Shown here piece by piece: positions 37,919-46,497 of a DNA stretch of 64,000 nucleotides (its first letter is position 1; each line of letters starts with the position of its first letter). This stretch comes from Gammaproteobacteria bacterium (GTDB lineage: Bacteria > Pseudomonadota > Gammaproteobacteria > Burkholderiales > Rhodocyclaceae), in assembly GCA_018828385.1 (NCBI GenBank), contig JAHJVE010000011.1:62001-126000 (forward strand), read 5' to 3'. A program made the position numbers and the translations under genes. The notes under the pieces were generated by a model. The model was given only the letters and a program-made list of their open reading frames with translations, made no database searches and was not told where the DNA came from.

Positions 37919-38812
37919 TCATGCTTCGCTGGTGCCGTGGTAACGCTCAAGCACGATATCGATGAATTCGGGCAAGGCCTCCTCGCTGAGCCCCAGCTCG
38001 GGCAACACCTCTGTTTTTACCCGCTCCCACTCGGGGCTGGCGATGCGCTGATCGCGATAATGGATATCGACGGCGAGCTGGACGATGGCGACCATGCTGC
38101 GCGCTTCGTGCTGCCCGAGCTCGCCGATGGCGTGGTGGTAGCGGATGGCATCGCAGATGAATTCGGGCAGGTGCCAGTGGCGGGCGACGAGGTAGCCGAC
38201 GACGCAATGGTCAGCATTGAATTTTTGGTCTTCTTCAGCCAGATCGATCCAGATGCCGGGCGTACCGAGTTTCATCTCGGCGCAATAGGTCGGGAAGCGC
38301 TGCATGAGCAGCGGCACGCCGCAATCGTGAAAGATGCCGGCCAGGTAAGCCTGATCGGGAAAGATGTTGCAGACGGCGACCCGTTCGTCGGCGACCAGCA
38401 TGGCGAGCTGGCCGATGGCATGGGAGCGGGCCCAGAAGGCCTCGTAAACGGGCCGGTTTTTCTTGATCTCGCCCTTCCCGGACAGGGCAATGGCCTGGAC
38501 CAGATTGAAAGTCTGGCGGACGCCAACAGCATGGAGGACGGTTTCGACGGAATCGAAGGGCTGGTGTTGCCGGTAGGCCGAATTGCCGACGACCTTGAAC
38601 AGCATCGCCGTCAGCCCCGGATCCTTGTTGATGACGCGGGCCAACAGCCGGACGTCGAGTTCGCTGCGGTTGATGAGCTGGCGCAGTTCGTCGAGGACGC
38701 GCGGCTGGACCGGAAGCTTGACGCCGTTCTCGAGCAGGCGCTTGATGCGGGCGGCATCGTCAGCGCCGAGCGTTTTGGTGATTTCAAATACGGAGTTTGC
38801 CGCGCGGCTCAT
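37919..38812 (-). CDS. HDOD domain protein at the end of the glc operon
   Basis: This is a 297-residue cytosolic single-domain HDOD protein. Typical features are LPVQPRVLDELRQLI, ARVINKDPGLTAMLFKVVGNSAY (in parts ARVINKDPGLTAML and FKVVGNSAY), FNLVQAIALSG, YLAGIFHDCGVPLLMQRFP and HCVVGYLVARHWHLPE. HDOD proteins are non-enzymatic relatives of HD phosphohydrolases used in signalling. The start overlaps the glcF stop by four bases (ATGA), so it is translated with the glycolate oxidase subunits. This is an unexpected link between carbon metabolism and signalling; the connection is inferred from position only. Confidence 0.85.
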   Translation of the reverse strand: MSRAANSVFEITKTLGADDAARIKRLLENGVKLPVQPRVLDELRQLINRSELDVRLLARVINKDPGLTAMLFKVVGNSAYRQHQPFDSVETVLHAVGVRQTFNLVQAIALSGKGEIKKNRPVYEAFWARSHAIGQLAMLVADERVAVCNIFPDQAYLAGIFHDCGVPLLMQRFPTYCAEMKLGTPGIWIDLAEEDQKFNADHCVVGYLVARHWHLPEFICDAIRYHHAIGELGQHEARSMVAIVQLAVDIHYRDQRIASPEWERVKTEVLPELGLSEEALPEFIDIVLERYHGTSEA

Positions 38813-40044
38813 GCCATTGCCTCATCGATCAATTCAATCCAGTGCCGGACGGGCAGCGTACTGCCCGCCTGCAGGTGGGTCAGGCAGCCGATATTGGCCG
38901 TCGCCGCCAGCGCCGGGCCGCCAGCATTGAGGGCGGCCAGCTTGTCGTCGCGCAGTTTGTTGGCCAGTTCGGGCTGCAGGACGGAATAGGTGCCGGCCGA
39001 GCCGCAGCACAGATGGCTGTCGGCGACAGGGGTCAGTTCGTAGCCGGCGGCCTGCAGCAAAAGCTCGATGCTGCCGCGAATCTGCAGGCCGTGTTGCAAG
39101 GTGCACGGCGAATGGAAAGCCAGCTTGCCGCGTTCGTCCTGGCGCGCCGCCAGCGACGGGAGCAAGGCGGCTTTTTCCCCGGCCAGGATTTCCGACGGGT
39201 CGCGGCAGAGGGCGCTGATTTTCGCTGCTTTTTCGGCGTAGACCGTGTCATCGGCCAGGATGTGGCCGTAATCGCGAACCTGCACACCGCAGCCGGAAGC
39301 CGTGACGACGATGGCTTCGACACCGGCTTCGACGTGCGGCCACCAGGCGTCGATGTTGCGCCGCATGTCGTTTTTGGCCGTTTCGTGGTCGTTGAGATGG
39401 AAGCGCACGGCGCCGCAACAGCCGGCCTTGGCTTCTTCAAACAGCTCGATCCCGAGTTTGTCAAAAACCCGTGCCGTGGCGGCATTGATGTTGGGGGCCA
39501 GCGACGGCTGGACGCAACCGGCCAGCGTCAGCATGCGACGTGCGTGGCCAGCCGCTTTCGGCCACGGGGCGCCGGACGGCTGGGCGGGCGGCAACTTGTC
39601 GGCGAGGCTCGTGGGCAGCAGTGGACGGACCGCCCGGCCAACGGCAATCGCCGGGCCAAACAGCGCGGGGTTGGGCAACACGGTTCTCAGCAGCGCGCGG
39701 GTCACGCGGTCGGCGAAACGGCGTGGCAGTTTTGCCTCGACCACGGCGCGCCCGACGTCGAGCAGATGGCTGTACTTGACCCCCGACGGGCAGGTCGTTT
39801 CGCAGGAACGGCAGGTCAGGCAACGGTCGAGGTGGGTGCGCGTCTTTTCGCTGACATCCTTGCCTTCGAGCACCTGCTTGATGAGGTAGATACGGCCGCG
39901 CGGGCCGTCGAGTTCGTCGCCGAGGAGTTGATAGGTCGGGCAGGTTGCCGTGCAAAAACCGCAATGCACGCACTTGCGCAGAATTTCCTCGGCGATCTGG
40001 CCGGCGTGGGTAGCGCGCAGTTCGGCGGTGAGTTTGGTATCCAT
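38809..40044 (-). CDS. glcF: Glycolate oxidase iron-sulfur subunit GlcF
   Basis: GlcF is the iron-sulfur subunit of glycolate oxidase, which oxidises glycolate to glyoxylate and passes electrons towards the quinone pool. The 411-residue protein has two 4Fe-4S clusters (CVHCGFCTATCP and CLTCRSCETTCP) near the N-terminus. Two CCG domains follow, with GCCGAVRFHLND and HLCCGSAGTYSVLQP. The start is taken at MDTKLTAELR, whose ATG overlaps the glcE stop. Stop-start overlaps on both sides show tight coupling. Confidence 0.96.
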   Translation of the reverse strand: MDTKLTAELRATHAGQIAEEILRKCVHCGFCTATCPTYQLLGDELDGPRGRIYLIKQVLEGKDVSEKTRTHLDRCLTCRSCETTCPSGVKYSHLLDVGRAVVEAKLPRRFADRVTRALLRTVLPNPALFGPAIAVGRAVRPLLPTSLADKLPPAQPSGAPWPKAAGHARRMLTLAGCVQPSLAPNINAATARVFDKLGIELFEEAKAGCCGAVRFHLNDHETAKNDMRRNIDAWWPHVEAGVEAIVVTASGCGVQVRDYGHILADDTVYAEKAAKISALCRDPSEILAGEKAALLPSLAARQDERGKLAFHSPCTLQHGLQIRGSIELLLQAAGYELTPVADSHLCCGSAGTYSVLQPELANKLRDDKLAALNAGGPALAATANIGCLTHLQAGSTLPVRHWIELIDEAMA

Positions 40045-41117
40045 CAGAACTCCGCGTAGAGGCGGCCGGGGTTGAGGATGCCTTGCGGGTCGAAGGCTAT
40101 TTTGAGGCGGCGATGCAGGGCGAGCAAGGCTGGCTGCAGCGGCGCGAAGGCGCCTTCGCGGCAGCGCAACGATTCCGGCGCGCGGTAGAGCGCGGCGTGG
40201 CCGCCGAGGCCGGTTGCAGCAGCACGGACCGCTTCGTGATCGCCATCGACTTCGCCGGCATACCAGCGCAATGCCCCGCCCCATTCAATGGCGCGCAGGC
40301 CGTCGACTTCCGGACACGGCGTGGTTGACGGTACTGCGAGTCGCCACAACAGGCTGGCGGCGAAGGCCGGATGCGTTTGCTCGCGTATTGAATTCCAGTG
40401 TTTTTCCGGGTTGACCGTGGGATTCCCTCTCAGCTTGGTCGTGGCCGCCTCAACCGCCGCCCGCGCGCCGGACAGGCGCAGCCAGAGCTGGCCGTCGTGC
40501 CAGAACGAGGCCGAAATCGGCAACGGCTGGCCGCCCCATTCGTTGAGCCGGCGAATGGCCTCGGTCGCATCACAGTCGAAAACCAGTGTCGTTTCGGCTA
40601 CGGGCTTGGGCAGGACCTTGAGCGTGACTTCGGCGATGACGCCGAGCGTGCCGAGACTTCCGGCAATCACCCGCGACACATCGTAGCCGGCGACATTCTT
40701 CATGACTTGTCCGCCGAAATTGAGCGTCTGGCCGGTCCCATCAACCAGCCTGACGCCGAGCACGAAGTCGCGCACGGCACCGGCCTGCTGCCGACGTGGA
40801 CCGGACAGGCCAGCGGCGACGCAGCCGCCGACCGTGGCTCCGCTGAAATGCGGCGGCTCGAAGGCCAGCATCTGGCCCTTTTCGGCAAGAGCGGCCTCGA
40901 TTTCGGCGAGCGGCGTGCCGCATCTGGCCGTGATATAGAGCTCGGTCGGCTCGTAGGCGACGATACCGCGATGGGCCGAGACATCGAGCACTTCGCCGGC
41001 CAGCAGGCCACCGTAGAAATCCTTGCTGCCGGCGCCGCGGATGCGCAGCGTGGCGTGGCCGGCGTGGGCGTTGCGGACGGCGGCGATGATGTCGTCGAGC
41101 GAGTGCGCGGTGAGCAT
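40044..41117 (-). CDS. glcE: Glycolate oxidase FAD-binding subunit GlcE
   Basis: GlcE is the smaller FAD-linked subunit of glycolate oxidase. The 357-residue protein has the PCMH-type FAD-binding start (RIRGAGSKDFYGGLLAGEVL), the flavin-contact region FEPPHFSGATVGGCVAAGLSG, and VMKNVAGYDVSRVIAGSLGTLGVIAEVTLKVLP (in parts VMKNVAGYDVSRV and LGTLGVIAEVTLK). It ends with the PQGILNPGRLY motif. It begins at the stop of glcD (ATGA). Repeat site 15 encodes its PTVNPEKHW segment. Confidence 0.95.
   Translation of the reverse strand: MLTAHSLDDIIAAVRNAHAGHATLRIRGAGSKDFYGGLLAGEVLDVSAHRGIVAYEPTELYITARCGTPLAEIEAALAEKGQMLAFEPPHFSGATVGGCVAAGLSGPRRQQAGAVRDFVLGVRLVDGTGQTLNFGGQVMKNVAGYDVSRVIAGSLGTLGVIAEVTLKVLPKPVAETTLVFDCDATEAIRRLNEWGGQPLPISASFWHDGQLWLRLSGARAAVEAATTKLRGNPTVNPEKHWNSIREQTHPAFAASLLWRLAVPSTTPCPEVDGLRAIEWGGALRWYAGEVDGDHEAVRAAATGLGGHAALYRAPESLRCREGAFAPLQPALLALHRRLKIAFDPQGILNPGRLYAEF
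40390..40420 (-). repeat. Uptake-like repeat, site 15 (variant core)
   Basis: On the minus strand CCCACGGTCAACCC is followed by GGAAAAAC and GGAATTC. It is in the sense orientation in glcE. Confidence 0.65.
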
Positions 41118-42610
41118 CAGAAGCGCTCCAGTTCGGGGAATTTCACGTCGCCATGATGGACGTGCATGCGGCCGTATTCGGCGCAGCGGTGCAGGCTGGG
41201 TACGGCCTTGCCGGGGTTGAGCAGGCCGGTTTCGTCGAAGGCGGCCTTGACGCGGTGGAAGGCTTCGATTTCCGGCGTCGCGTACTGGACGCACATCTGG
41301 TTGATTTTCTCGATGCCAACGCCGTGTTCGCCGGTGATCGAACCGCCCAGCGCGACCGACAGTTCGAGGATTTCGGCGCCGAAGGCTTCGGCCCGTTCCC
41401 AGTTGCCGGGCTGCGAGGCGTCGTACATGATCAGCGGGTGCAGGTTGCCGTCGCCGGCGTGGAAGACGTTGGCGCAGCGCAGGCCGTATTTCGTTTCCAT
41501 GGCGGCGATGGCCGACAGCATTTCGGCCAGGCGCTTGCGCGGGATGGTGCCGTCCATGCAGTAATAATCCGGCGTAATGCGGCCGACGGCGGGGAACGCC
41601 GCCTTGCGCCCGGCCCAGAAACGCAGGCGCTCGCCTTCGGATTGCGAGACGCGGATGTCGTTGGCGCCGGCGGCTTTGAGCACCTCGGTGACTCGGGCGA
41701 TTTCCTCGGCAACTTCTTCCGGCGTGCCGTCCGACTCGCAGAGCAGAATCGCCTCGGCGTTCATGTCGTAGCCGGCTTTGACGAAGGGTTCGACGGCGGC
41801 GGTGGCGGCCTTGTCCATCATTTCCAGGCCGGCCGGGATGATGCCGGCGGCGATGATCGCAGCGACAGCGTCGCCGGCTTTGGCGACATCGGAGAAGGAG
41901 GCCATGACGACCTGCGCCAGTTCCGGCTTGGGGACGAGCTTGACGGTGACTTCAGTGACGACGCCGAGCATGCCCTCGGAACCGATGAGCAGCGCCAGCA
42001 GGTCGTAACCGGCGGCATCCGGCGCTTCTGAGCCGATCTCGAACACTTCGCCCTCGATGCTGACGACGCGGATGCGCAGGACGTTATGAACAGTCAGCCC
42101 GTATTTGAGGCAATGCACGCCGCCCGAGTTTTCGGCGACATTGCCACCCAACGTGCAGGCGATTTGCGACGACGGATCGGGCGCGTAGTAGAGGCCGAAG
42201 GGGGCAGCGGCTTCTGAGACGGCGAGGTTGCGCACGCCGGGCTGGACGACGGCGAGGCGGGCTGCGCGGTCGACACGCAAAATCTTGTTGAAACGGGCCA
42301 GCGACAGCACGATGCCGTGGGCGTGCGGCATGGCGCCGCCGGACAGCCCCGTTCCTGCCCCGCGGGCAACGACCGGCACGCCGAGGCTGTGGCAGGTGCG
42401 CAGGATGTCGATGACCTGCGCCTCGGTCTCCGGCAGGCAGACGGCGAGCGGCAGTTCGCGGTAGGCGGTGAGGCCGTCGCATTCGTAGGGGCGCAGATCC
42501 TCTTCGCCGAGCAGCAGGCAATGTGGCGGCAGGAATAGGCGGAGCCGCCGTTCCAGCGTTGCCAGGTCAATGCAAATGTCGTTATTGTCGTTTTGCGCCA
42601 TATTTGCCAT
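41117..42610 (-). CDS. glcD: Glycolate oxidase FAD-linked catalytic subunit GlcD
   Basis: GlcD is the catalytic subunit that oxidises glycolate (or D-lactate) to the 2-oxo acid using FAD. The 497-residue protein shows the FAD-binding VPVVARGAGTGLSGGAMP and GGNVAENSGGVHCLKYG. Further matches are LIGSEGMLGVVTEVTVKLVP, CANVFHAGDGNLHPLIMYD with the C-terminal active-site histidines, and GGSITGEHGVGIEKI. The start at 42610 has a second ATG three codons later as an alternative. It follows the glycerate kinase gene by a single base and is coupled to glcE. Confidence 0.96.
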   Translation of the reverse strand: MANMAQNDNNDICIDLATLERRLRLFLPPHCLLLGEEDLRPYECDGLTAYRELPLAVCLPETEAQVIDILRTCHSLGVPVVARGAGTGLSGGAMPHAHGIVLSLARFNKILRVDRAARLAVVQPGVRNLAVSEAAAPFGLYYAPDPSSQIACTLGGNVAENSGGVHCLKYGLTVHNVLRIRVVSIEGEVFEIGSEAPDAAGYDLLALLIGSEGMLGVVTEVTVKLVPKPELAQVVMASFSDVAKAGDAVAAIIAAGIIPAGLEMMDKAATAAVEPFVKAGYDMNAEAILLCESDGTPEEVAEEIARVTEVLKAAGANDIRVSQSEGERLRFWAGRKAAFPAVGRITPDYYCMDGTIPRKRLAEMLSAIAAMETKYGLRCANVFHAGDGNLHPLIMYDASQPGNWERAEAFGAEILELSVALGGSITGEHGVGIEKINQMCVQYATPEIEAFHRVKAAFDETGLLNPGKAVPSLHRCAEYGRMHVHHGDVKFPELERF

Positions 42611-42611
42611 T

Positions 42612-43868
42612 TTAGCCTATAAGAACAGCCCGAAAATCGTTAACGTTGGTGCGCGTCGGACCGGTGACCAGCAGGTCGCCGATTTCGGAAAAGCACGACC
42701 ACGCATCGTTGTTGGCCAGTCGGGCGCGCAGGTCGAGGCCGGCTGCCTTGGCCCGGGCCGGCGTGGTCGGGTCGATGAAGGCGCCGGCGTTGTCTTCGCT
42801 GCCGTCTATGCCGTCGGTATCAGCGGCCAGGGCGTGGATGCCCGGTGCACCGTCGAGGGCCAGGGCCAGACTGAGCAGGAATTCGGTGTTGCGCCCGCCA
42901 CGGCCGTCGCCTCGCATGGTCACCGTCGTTTCGCCGCCGGAGAGCAGGACGCAGGGCTTTTTGGCCGGAAAACCATGTTGACCGCAGGATTTCGCCATGC
43001 CGGCCATGACCTTGCCGGCTTCGCGCGCTTCGCCTTCGATGGCGTCGCCAAGGATGAGCGGCGTGATGCCGAGCCGTTGCGCCTCGGCGGCGGCCGCTTC
43101 GAGCATCTGGCGCGGGCTGGCGACCAGGCGGAATTCGCTGTTGGCCAGGAGCGGATCGCCCGGCTTGGGCGTTTCGAGCTCTCCCGATTCGAGACGACAG
43201 CGCAGCTCGGACGGGATGGCGATGTGGTGAAAATCGAGCACCTTCAGCGCATCGGCACAGCTCGTCGGATCGCCGACCGTCGGGCCGGAAGCGATGACCG
43301 CCGGGTCGTCGCCAGGCACGTCGGAAATGGCCAGGGTCAGCACCGAAGCCGGCCAGGCTGCGGCAGCGAGGCGGCCGCCCTTGAGCGCGGAGAGGTGTTT
43401 GCGCACACAGTTGATCTCGCCGATGCTCGCCCCCGAGCGCAACAGCGCCGAGGTGAGCGCCCGCTTTTCGGCCAGCGTGACGCCGGGCGCCGGGGCCGCC
43501 AGCAAGGCCGATCCGCCACCCGAAATCAGGGCGAGAACACGGTCTTCCACGGTCAACCGGGAAATTTGGGCAAAAATGGAAAGTGCTGCCGCCTCGCCGG
43601 CGGCATCCGGCACCGGGTGTGCGGCTTCGATGATCTTGATCCGTTCGCACGGCACGCCGTGGCCGTAGCGCGTGACGACCGTTCCTTCGAGCGGCCCGGA
43701 CCAATGTTGCTCGACGGCCCGCGCCATGGCTGCCGAGGCTTTGCCGGCGCCGATGACGATGAGCCGGCCACCATCATCCGGCGGCAGATGCGGCGGCACG
43801 CACAGGGCCGGGTCGGCGGCGGCGATAGCGGCATCGAACAGCCGACGGAGGATGTCGCGTGGGGTCAT
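42612..43868 (-). CDS. ttuD: Glycerate 2-kinase, MOFRL family (TtuD/GckA type)
   Basis: This enzyme phosphorylates D-glycerate at the 2-position (or acts on hydroxypyruvate), feeding two- and three-carbon acids into lower glycolysis. The 418-residue protein carries the N-terminal DUF4147 domain with VIGAGKASAAMARAVE, LALISGGGSALLAAPAPGVTL and INCVRKHLSALKGGRL. The C-terminal MOFRL domain has CVLLSGGETTVTMRGDGRGGRN (in parts CVLLSGGETTVTM, GRGGRN) and ALAADTDGIDGSEDNAGAF. The start overlaps the hyi stop (ATGA). Position between hyi and glcD supports a glycolate-glyoxylate-glycerate role. Confidence 0.93.
   Translation of the reverse strand: MTPRDILRRLFDAAIAAADPALCVPPHLPPDDGGRLIVIGAGKASAAMARAVEQHWSGPLEGTVVTRYGHGVPCERIKIIEAAHPVPDAAGEAAALSIFAQISRLTVEDRVLALISGGGSALLAAPAPGVTLAEKRALTSALLRSGASIGEINCVRKHLSALKGGRLAAAAWPASVLTLAISDVPGDDPAVIASGPTVGDPTSCADALKVLDFHHIAIPSELRCRLESGELETPKPGDPLLANSEFRLVASPRQMLEAAAAEAQRLGITPLILGDAIEGEAREAGKVMAGMAKSCGQHGFPAKKPCVLLSGGETTVTMRGDGRGGRNTEFLLSLALALDGAPGIHALAADTDGIDGSEDNAGAFIDPTTPARAKAAGLDLRARLANNDAWSCFSEIGDLLVTGPTRTNVNDFRAVLIG
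43547..43582 (+). repeat. Uptake-like repeat, site 16 (variant core)
   Basis: CCACGGTCAACCGGG is followed by AAATTTGGG and CAAAAATGGAAA, a near-perfect right half with a variant left flank. It is antisense in the glycerate kinase gene and encodes ISRLTVEDR. Confidence 0.7.
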
Positions 43869-44638
43869 CTGGCCAGCCAGCCCAGCCCCGCTTCGGTCGT
43901 CGTCAGCGGCTTGTATTCGCAGCCGATCCATCCGGCGTAGCCGAGCCTGTCTATCAGCTCGAACAAAAACGGGTAATAGATCTCCCCGGTGCCCGGTTCA
44001 TGGCGACCGGGGTTGTCGGCGATCTGGATGTGGCCGATGCGCCCGAGATGGGCTTCGATGGTCCGGGCCAGGTCACCCTGGATGATTTGCGCGTGATAGA
44101 GGTCGAGTTGCAGTTTGACGTTGGGGCGGTCGATGGCATCGAGCAGGCGCAACGCCTTGTTAACGTCGTCCAGCCAGTAGCCCGGCATGTCGATACGACT
44201 GTTGATCGGCTCGATCAGCACGGTCGCGCCGACGGTGGCGAAGCGGTCGGCGGCGAATTGCAGGTTGGCGATGTAGGTCGCCTCCAGTTCGGCCTCGCCA
44301 ACGCCTGAGGGACGAAGTCCGGCCATGCAATGAACGCGTTCGCAATCGAGGACCATGGCGTAGTTCAGCGCCTGTTCGACACTTTCTGCGAATTCGCCCT
44401 GGCGGTGCGGCAAACAGGCCAGACCGCGCTCACCGGCCGCCCAGTCGCCGGGCGGCAGATTGAACAGCACCTGCTCGACAGCGGCCGCCTTGAGCCATTC
44501 GGCGACGTCATGGGCCGGCCAGTCGTAAGGAAAAAGATACTCAACACCCTGAAAGCCGGCTACTGCCGCCCTCTGGAAACGCTCCGGGAACGGCACGTCG
44601 GCAAATAAAAAACTGAGATTGGCTGCGAACTGGGGCAT
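43865..44638 (-). CDS. hyi: Hydroxypyruvate isomerase Hyi
   Basis: Hyi interconverts hydroxypyruvate and tartronate semialdehyde in glyoxylate metabolism. The 257-residue TIM-barrel protein of the AP-endonuclease-2 superfamily starts PQFAANLSFLFADVPFPERF. It has metal-site glutamates in TVLIEPINSRIDMPGYWLDD and LQLDLYHAQIIQGDL, plus IGHIQIADNPGRHEPGTGE and a C-terminal GCEYKP. It is the first gene of the operon and is divergent from the adenosyltransferase gene. Glyoxylate carboligase (gcl) and tartronate semialdehyde reductase (glxR) are not next to it. Confidence 0.93.
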   Translation of the reverse strand: MPQFAANLSFLFADVPFPERFQRAAVAGFQGVEYLFPYDWPAHDVAEWLKAAAVEQVLFNLPPGDWAAGERGLACLPHRQGEFAESVEQALNYAMVLDCERVHCMAGLRPSGVGEAELEATYIANLQFAADRFATVGATVLIEPINSRIDMPGYWLDDVNKALRLLDAIDRPNVKLQLDLYHAQIIQGDLARTIEAHLGRIGHIQIADNPGRHEPGTGEIYYPFLFELIDRLGYAGWIGCEYKPLTTTEAGLGWLAR

Positions 44639-44669
44639 AACGATGTCTGTCTCAAGTGCGGAGCAAAAG

Positions 44670-44675
44670 TATAAT
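44670..44675 (+). promoter_or_regulatory. -10 element of the adenosyltransferase promoter
   Basis: A consensus TATAAT lies 26 bases before the GTG start in the 62-base divergent region between hyi and the adenosyltransferase gene. The -35 region is not convincing. Confidence 0.4.
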
Positions 44676-44700
44676 CTGCACAGACTCTGGAGAAAGCACC

Positions 44701-45279
44701 GTGAACGACACCGAACATGAACGCAAGGGCAACCGCCTGTCGAAGATCGTCACCCGCACCGGCGACGCCGGCACGACCGGCCTTGGCGACGGCAGCCGGA
44801 CGACCAAGGACAGCCTGCGCATCGACGCCATCGGTGAGGTCGACGAGCTCAATTCCGGCCTCGGCGTGCTGCTCTGCGAAGAGATGCCCGAGGCCATGCG
44901 TGCCGCCCTGCTCGACATCCAGAACGACCTTTTCGACCTCGGCGGCGAACTTTGCCTGCCCGGCATGGAAGTCATGAAGGACGCCCAGGTCGCCCGCCTT
45001 GAAGCACAGGCCGAAGCCTTCAACGCCGACCTGCCGAGGCTCAAGGAATTCATCCTGCCCGGCGGCACCCGCGCCGCCGCGCTCGCCCACCTGAGCCGCA
45101 CCGTCTGCCGCCGCGCCGAACGAGCCATGGTCCGCCTGCACGGCGCCGAACCGCTGTCCGACGCCGCCCGCCGCTACATCAACCGCCTGTCCGACCTCCT
45201 CTTCATCCTCGGCCGCGCCCTCAACCGCGCCGGCGGCCGCGGCGATGTGCTCTGGCAAAAGGGCAAGAATGCCGCGTAA
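44701..45279 (+). CDS. Cob(I)alamin adenosyltransferase, PduO type
   Basis: This enzyme converts cob(I)alamin to adenosylcobalamin with ATP. The 192-residue protein has the PduO-type ATP site SKIVTRTGDAGTTGLGDGSR, then DAIGEVDELNSGLG. The C-terminal FILPGGTRAAALAHLSRTVCRRAER region (FILPGGTRAAALAH, RTVCRRAERAM) and INRLSDLLFILGRALN follow. The start is the GTG with GGAGAAAG nine bases upstream. No cobalamin riboswitch is seen. It is followed by a small gene 40 bases on. Confidence 0.92.
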   Translation: MNDTEHERKGNRLSKIVTRTGDAGTTGLGDGSRTTKDSLRIDAIGEVDELNSGLGVLLCEEMPEAMRAALLDIQNDLFDLGGELCLPGMEVMKDAQVARLEAQAEAFNADLPRLKEFILPGGTRAAALAHLSRTVCRRAERAMVRLHGAEPLSDAARRYINRLSDLLFILGRALNRAGGRGDVLWQKGKNAA

Positions 45280-45319
45280 CACGCCCCGGCCGGCCACCCT
45301 CGCCCTCCTTGGTTAAGCC

Positions 45320-45535
45320 GTGTACCGCGTCAAGACAAGCTACCGCACAGGCACCGACCGCCCGATAATCGAGCACGGTCCCTGGCACGAATCGCGCAAG
45401 GTCGCCGAACAATGGGCCGAGCAACTGCGCGTCGCCGGTTACGCCGTCAGCATTGAGAGCCAGAGCATTCATACCGGCGGCGGCGAAGATGACGACAACG
45501 CCGACCTCGCCGCGGCGCTGGCCGGGATGGCCTGA
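45320..45535 (+). CDS. Small protein, unknown function
   Basis: This is a 71-residue soluble protein with a GTG start, lying 40 bases behind the adenosyltransferase gene. The pattern RVKTSYRTGTDRPIIEHGPWHESRKVAEQWAEQLRVAGY (in parts YRVKTSYRTGTDRPII and HGPWHESRKVAEQWAEQL) predicts a short beta-alpha unit, with SIESQSIHTG at the end of the fold and an acidic tail. It resembles short conserved hypotheticals of Rhodocyclales. Codon usage matches its neighbours, supporting a real gene. Confidence 0.55.
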   Translation: MYRVKTSYRTGTDRPIIEHGPWHESRKVAEQWAEQLRVAGYAVSIESQSIHTGGGEDDDNADLAAALAGMA

Positions 45536-45599
45536 GCGGGCGGCCTGCGCCGGACAGGCTTAAGATCGGCAAACAATCCAGGCCGCCGGAGACAAGCCC

Positions 45600-46421
45600 A
45601 TGACCATCCCAGAACTCACCACCCTCGCCGTCACGCTCGACGATCACGTCGCCGAAATCCGCCTCAACCGGCCGGACAAGTCGAATGCCATGAACGCCGC
45701 GATGTGGCAGGAAATTCGTCAGGCTTTCGAATGGGTCGACGCCACGCCGGAAGCCCGCGTTGCCATCCTGAGCGGCGAAGGAAAAAACTTTTGCGCCGGG
45801 ATCGACCTCGCCATGCTCGGCAGCATTCAGCAACAGATTGCTCACGCCGACGGTGCCCGGAGTCGCGAGACGCTGCGTCGGTTGATCCTCGATTTGCAGG
45901 ATTGCCTGAGCAGCGTCGAACGCTGCCGCAAGCCGGTGCTCGCCGCCATCCAGGGCGCCTGCGTCGGCGGTGCGCTGGATCTCGTGACCTGTTGCGACAT
46001 GCGCTACGCGGCGCCGGATGCGGTTTTTTCGATCAAGGAAATCGATCTCGGCATGGTCGCCGATGTCGGCACCCTGCAACGCCTTCCACGCCTGATTGGT
46101 GAAGGGATGGCGCGCGAACTGGCGTACACCGGCCGCAATGTGGACGCCGACGAAGCGGAAAGACTCGGCCTGATCAATTTCAAATTTGACGATTTTTCCC
46201 GGTTGACCGTAGGCGTCAGGGAAATCGCCCAAACCATCGCCGCCAAGTCGCCGCTGGCCATTCGCGGGACCAAGGACGTGCTCAATTTCAGCCGCGACCA
46301 CTCGGTAGCCGACGGCCTCAACTACGTCGCCGGCTGGAACGCGGCGATGCTGCTTTCGGCCGACCTCGGCGAATGCATCGCCGCCCAGCGCGAAAAACGC
46401 ACCGCGCAGTTCAAGGATTAA
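45600..46421 (+). CDS. Crotonase-family protein, dienoyl-CoA isomerase-like
   Basis: This 273-residue crotonase has the oxyanion-hole segments GKNFCAGIDLAML and GACVGGALDLVTCCDMRYA. The active-site stretch EIDLGMVADVGTLQRLPRLIG (split as EIDLGMVADVG and TLQRLPRLIG) carries the acidic residues of the delta(3,5)-delta(2,4)-dienoyl-CoA isomerase (ECH1) subgroup, rather than of plain enoyl-CoA hydratases. It would help degrade unsaturated fatty acids by moving double bonds. Context gives no further clue. A repeat copy (site 17) encodes FSRLTVGVRE near the C-terminal third. Confidence 0.85.
   Translation: MTIPELTTLAVTLDDHVAEIRLNRPDKSNAMNAAMWQEIRQAFEWVDATPEARVAILSGEGKNFCAGIDLAMLGSIQQQIAHADGARSRETLRRLILDLQDCLSSVERCRKPVLAAIQGACVGGALDLVTCCDMRYAAPDAVFSIKEIDLGMVADVGTLQRLPRLIGEGMARELAYTGRNVDADEAERLGLINFKFDDFSRLTVGVREIAQTIAAKSPLAIRGTKDVLNFSRDHSVADGLNYVAGWNAAMLLSADLGECIAAQREKRTAQFKD
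46177..46213 (-). repeat. Uptake-like repeat, site 17
   Basis: On the minus strand CCTACGGTCAACCGGG is followed by AAAAATC and CAAATTTGAAA, one of the best full-length copies. It is antisense in the crotonase gene. Confidence 0.85.
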
Positions 46422-46447
46422 GTTACCCGGCTTACCTGGCTGGATGG

Positions 46448-46472
46448 AAAAAGGGAGGGAATAATCCCTCCC
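46448..46472 (-). terminator. Rho-independent terminator of the electron-conduit operon
   Basis: On the minus strand the perfect stem GGGAGGGA/TCCCTCCC with a four-base loop is followed by TTTTT, 26 bases after the nonahaem cytochrome gene. Confidence 0.85.
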
Positions 46473-46497
46473 CCATGGGCGCCGGGGAATTGCCCCC

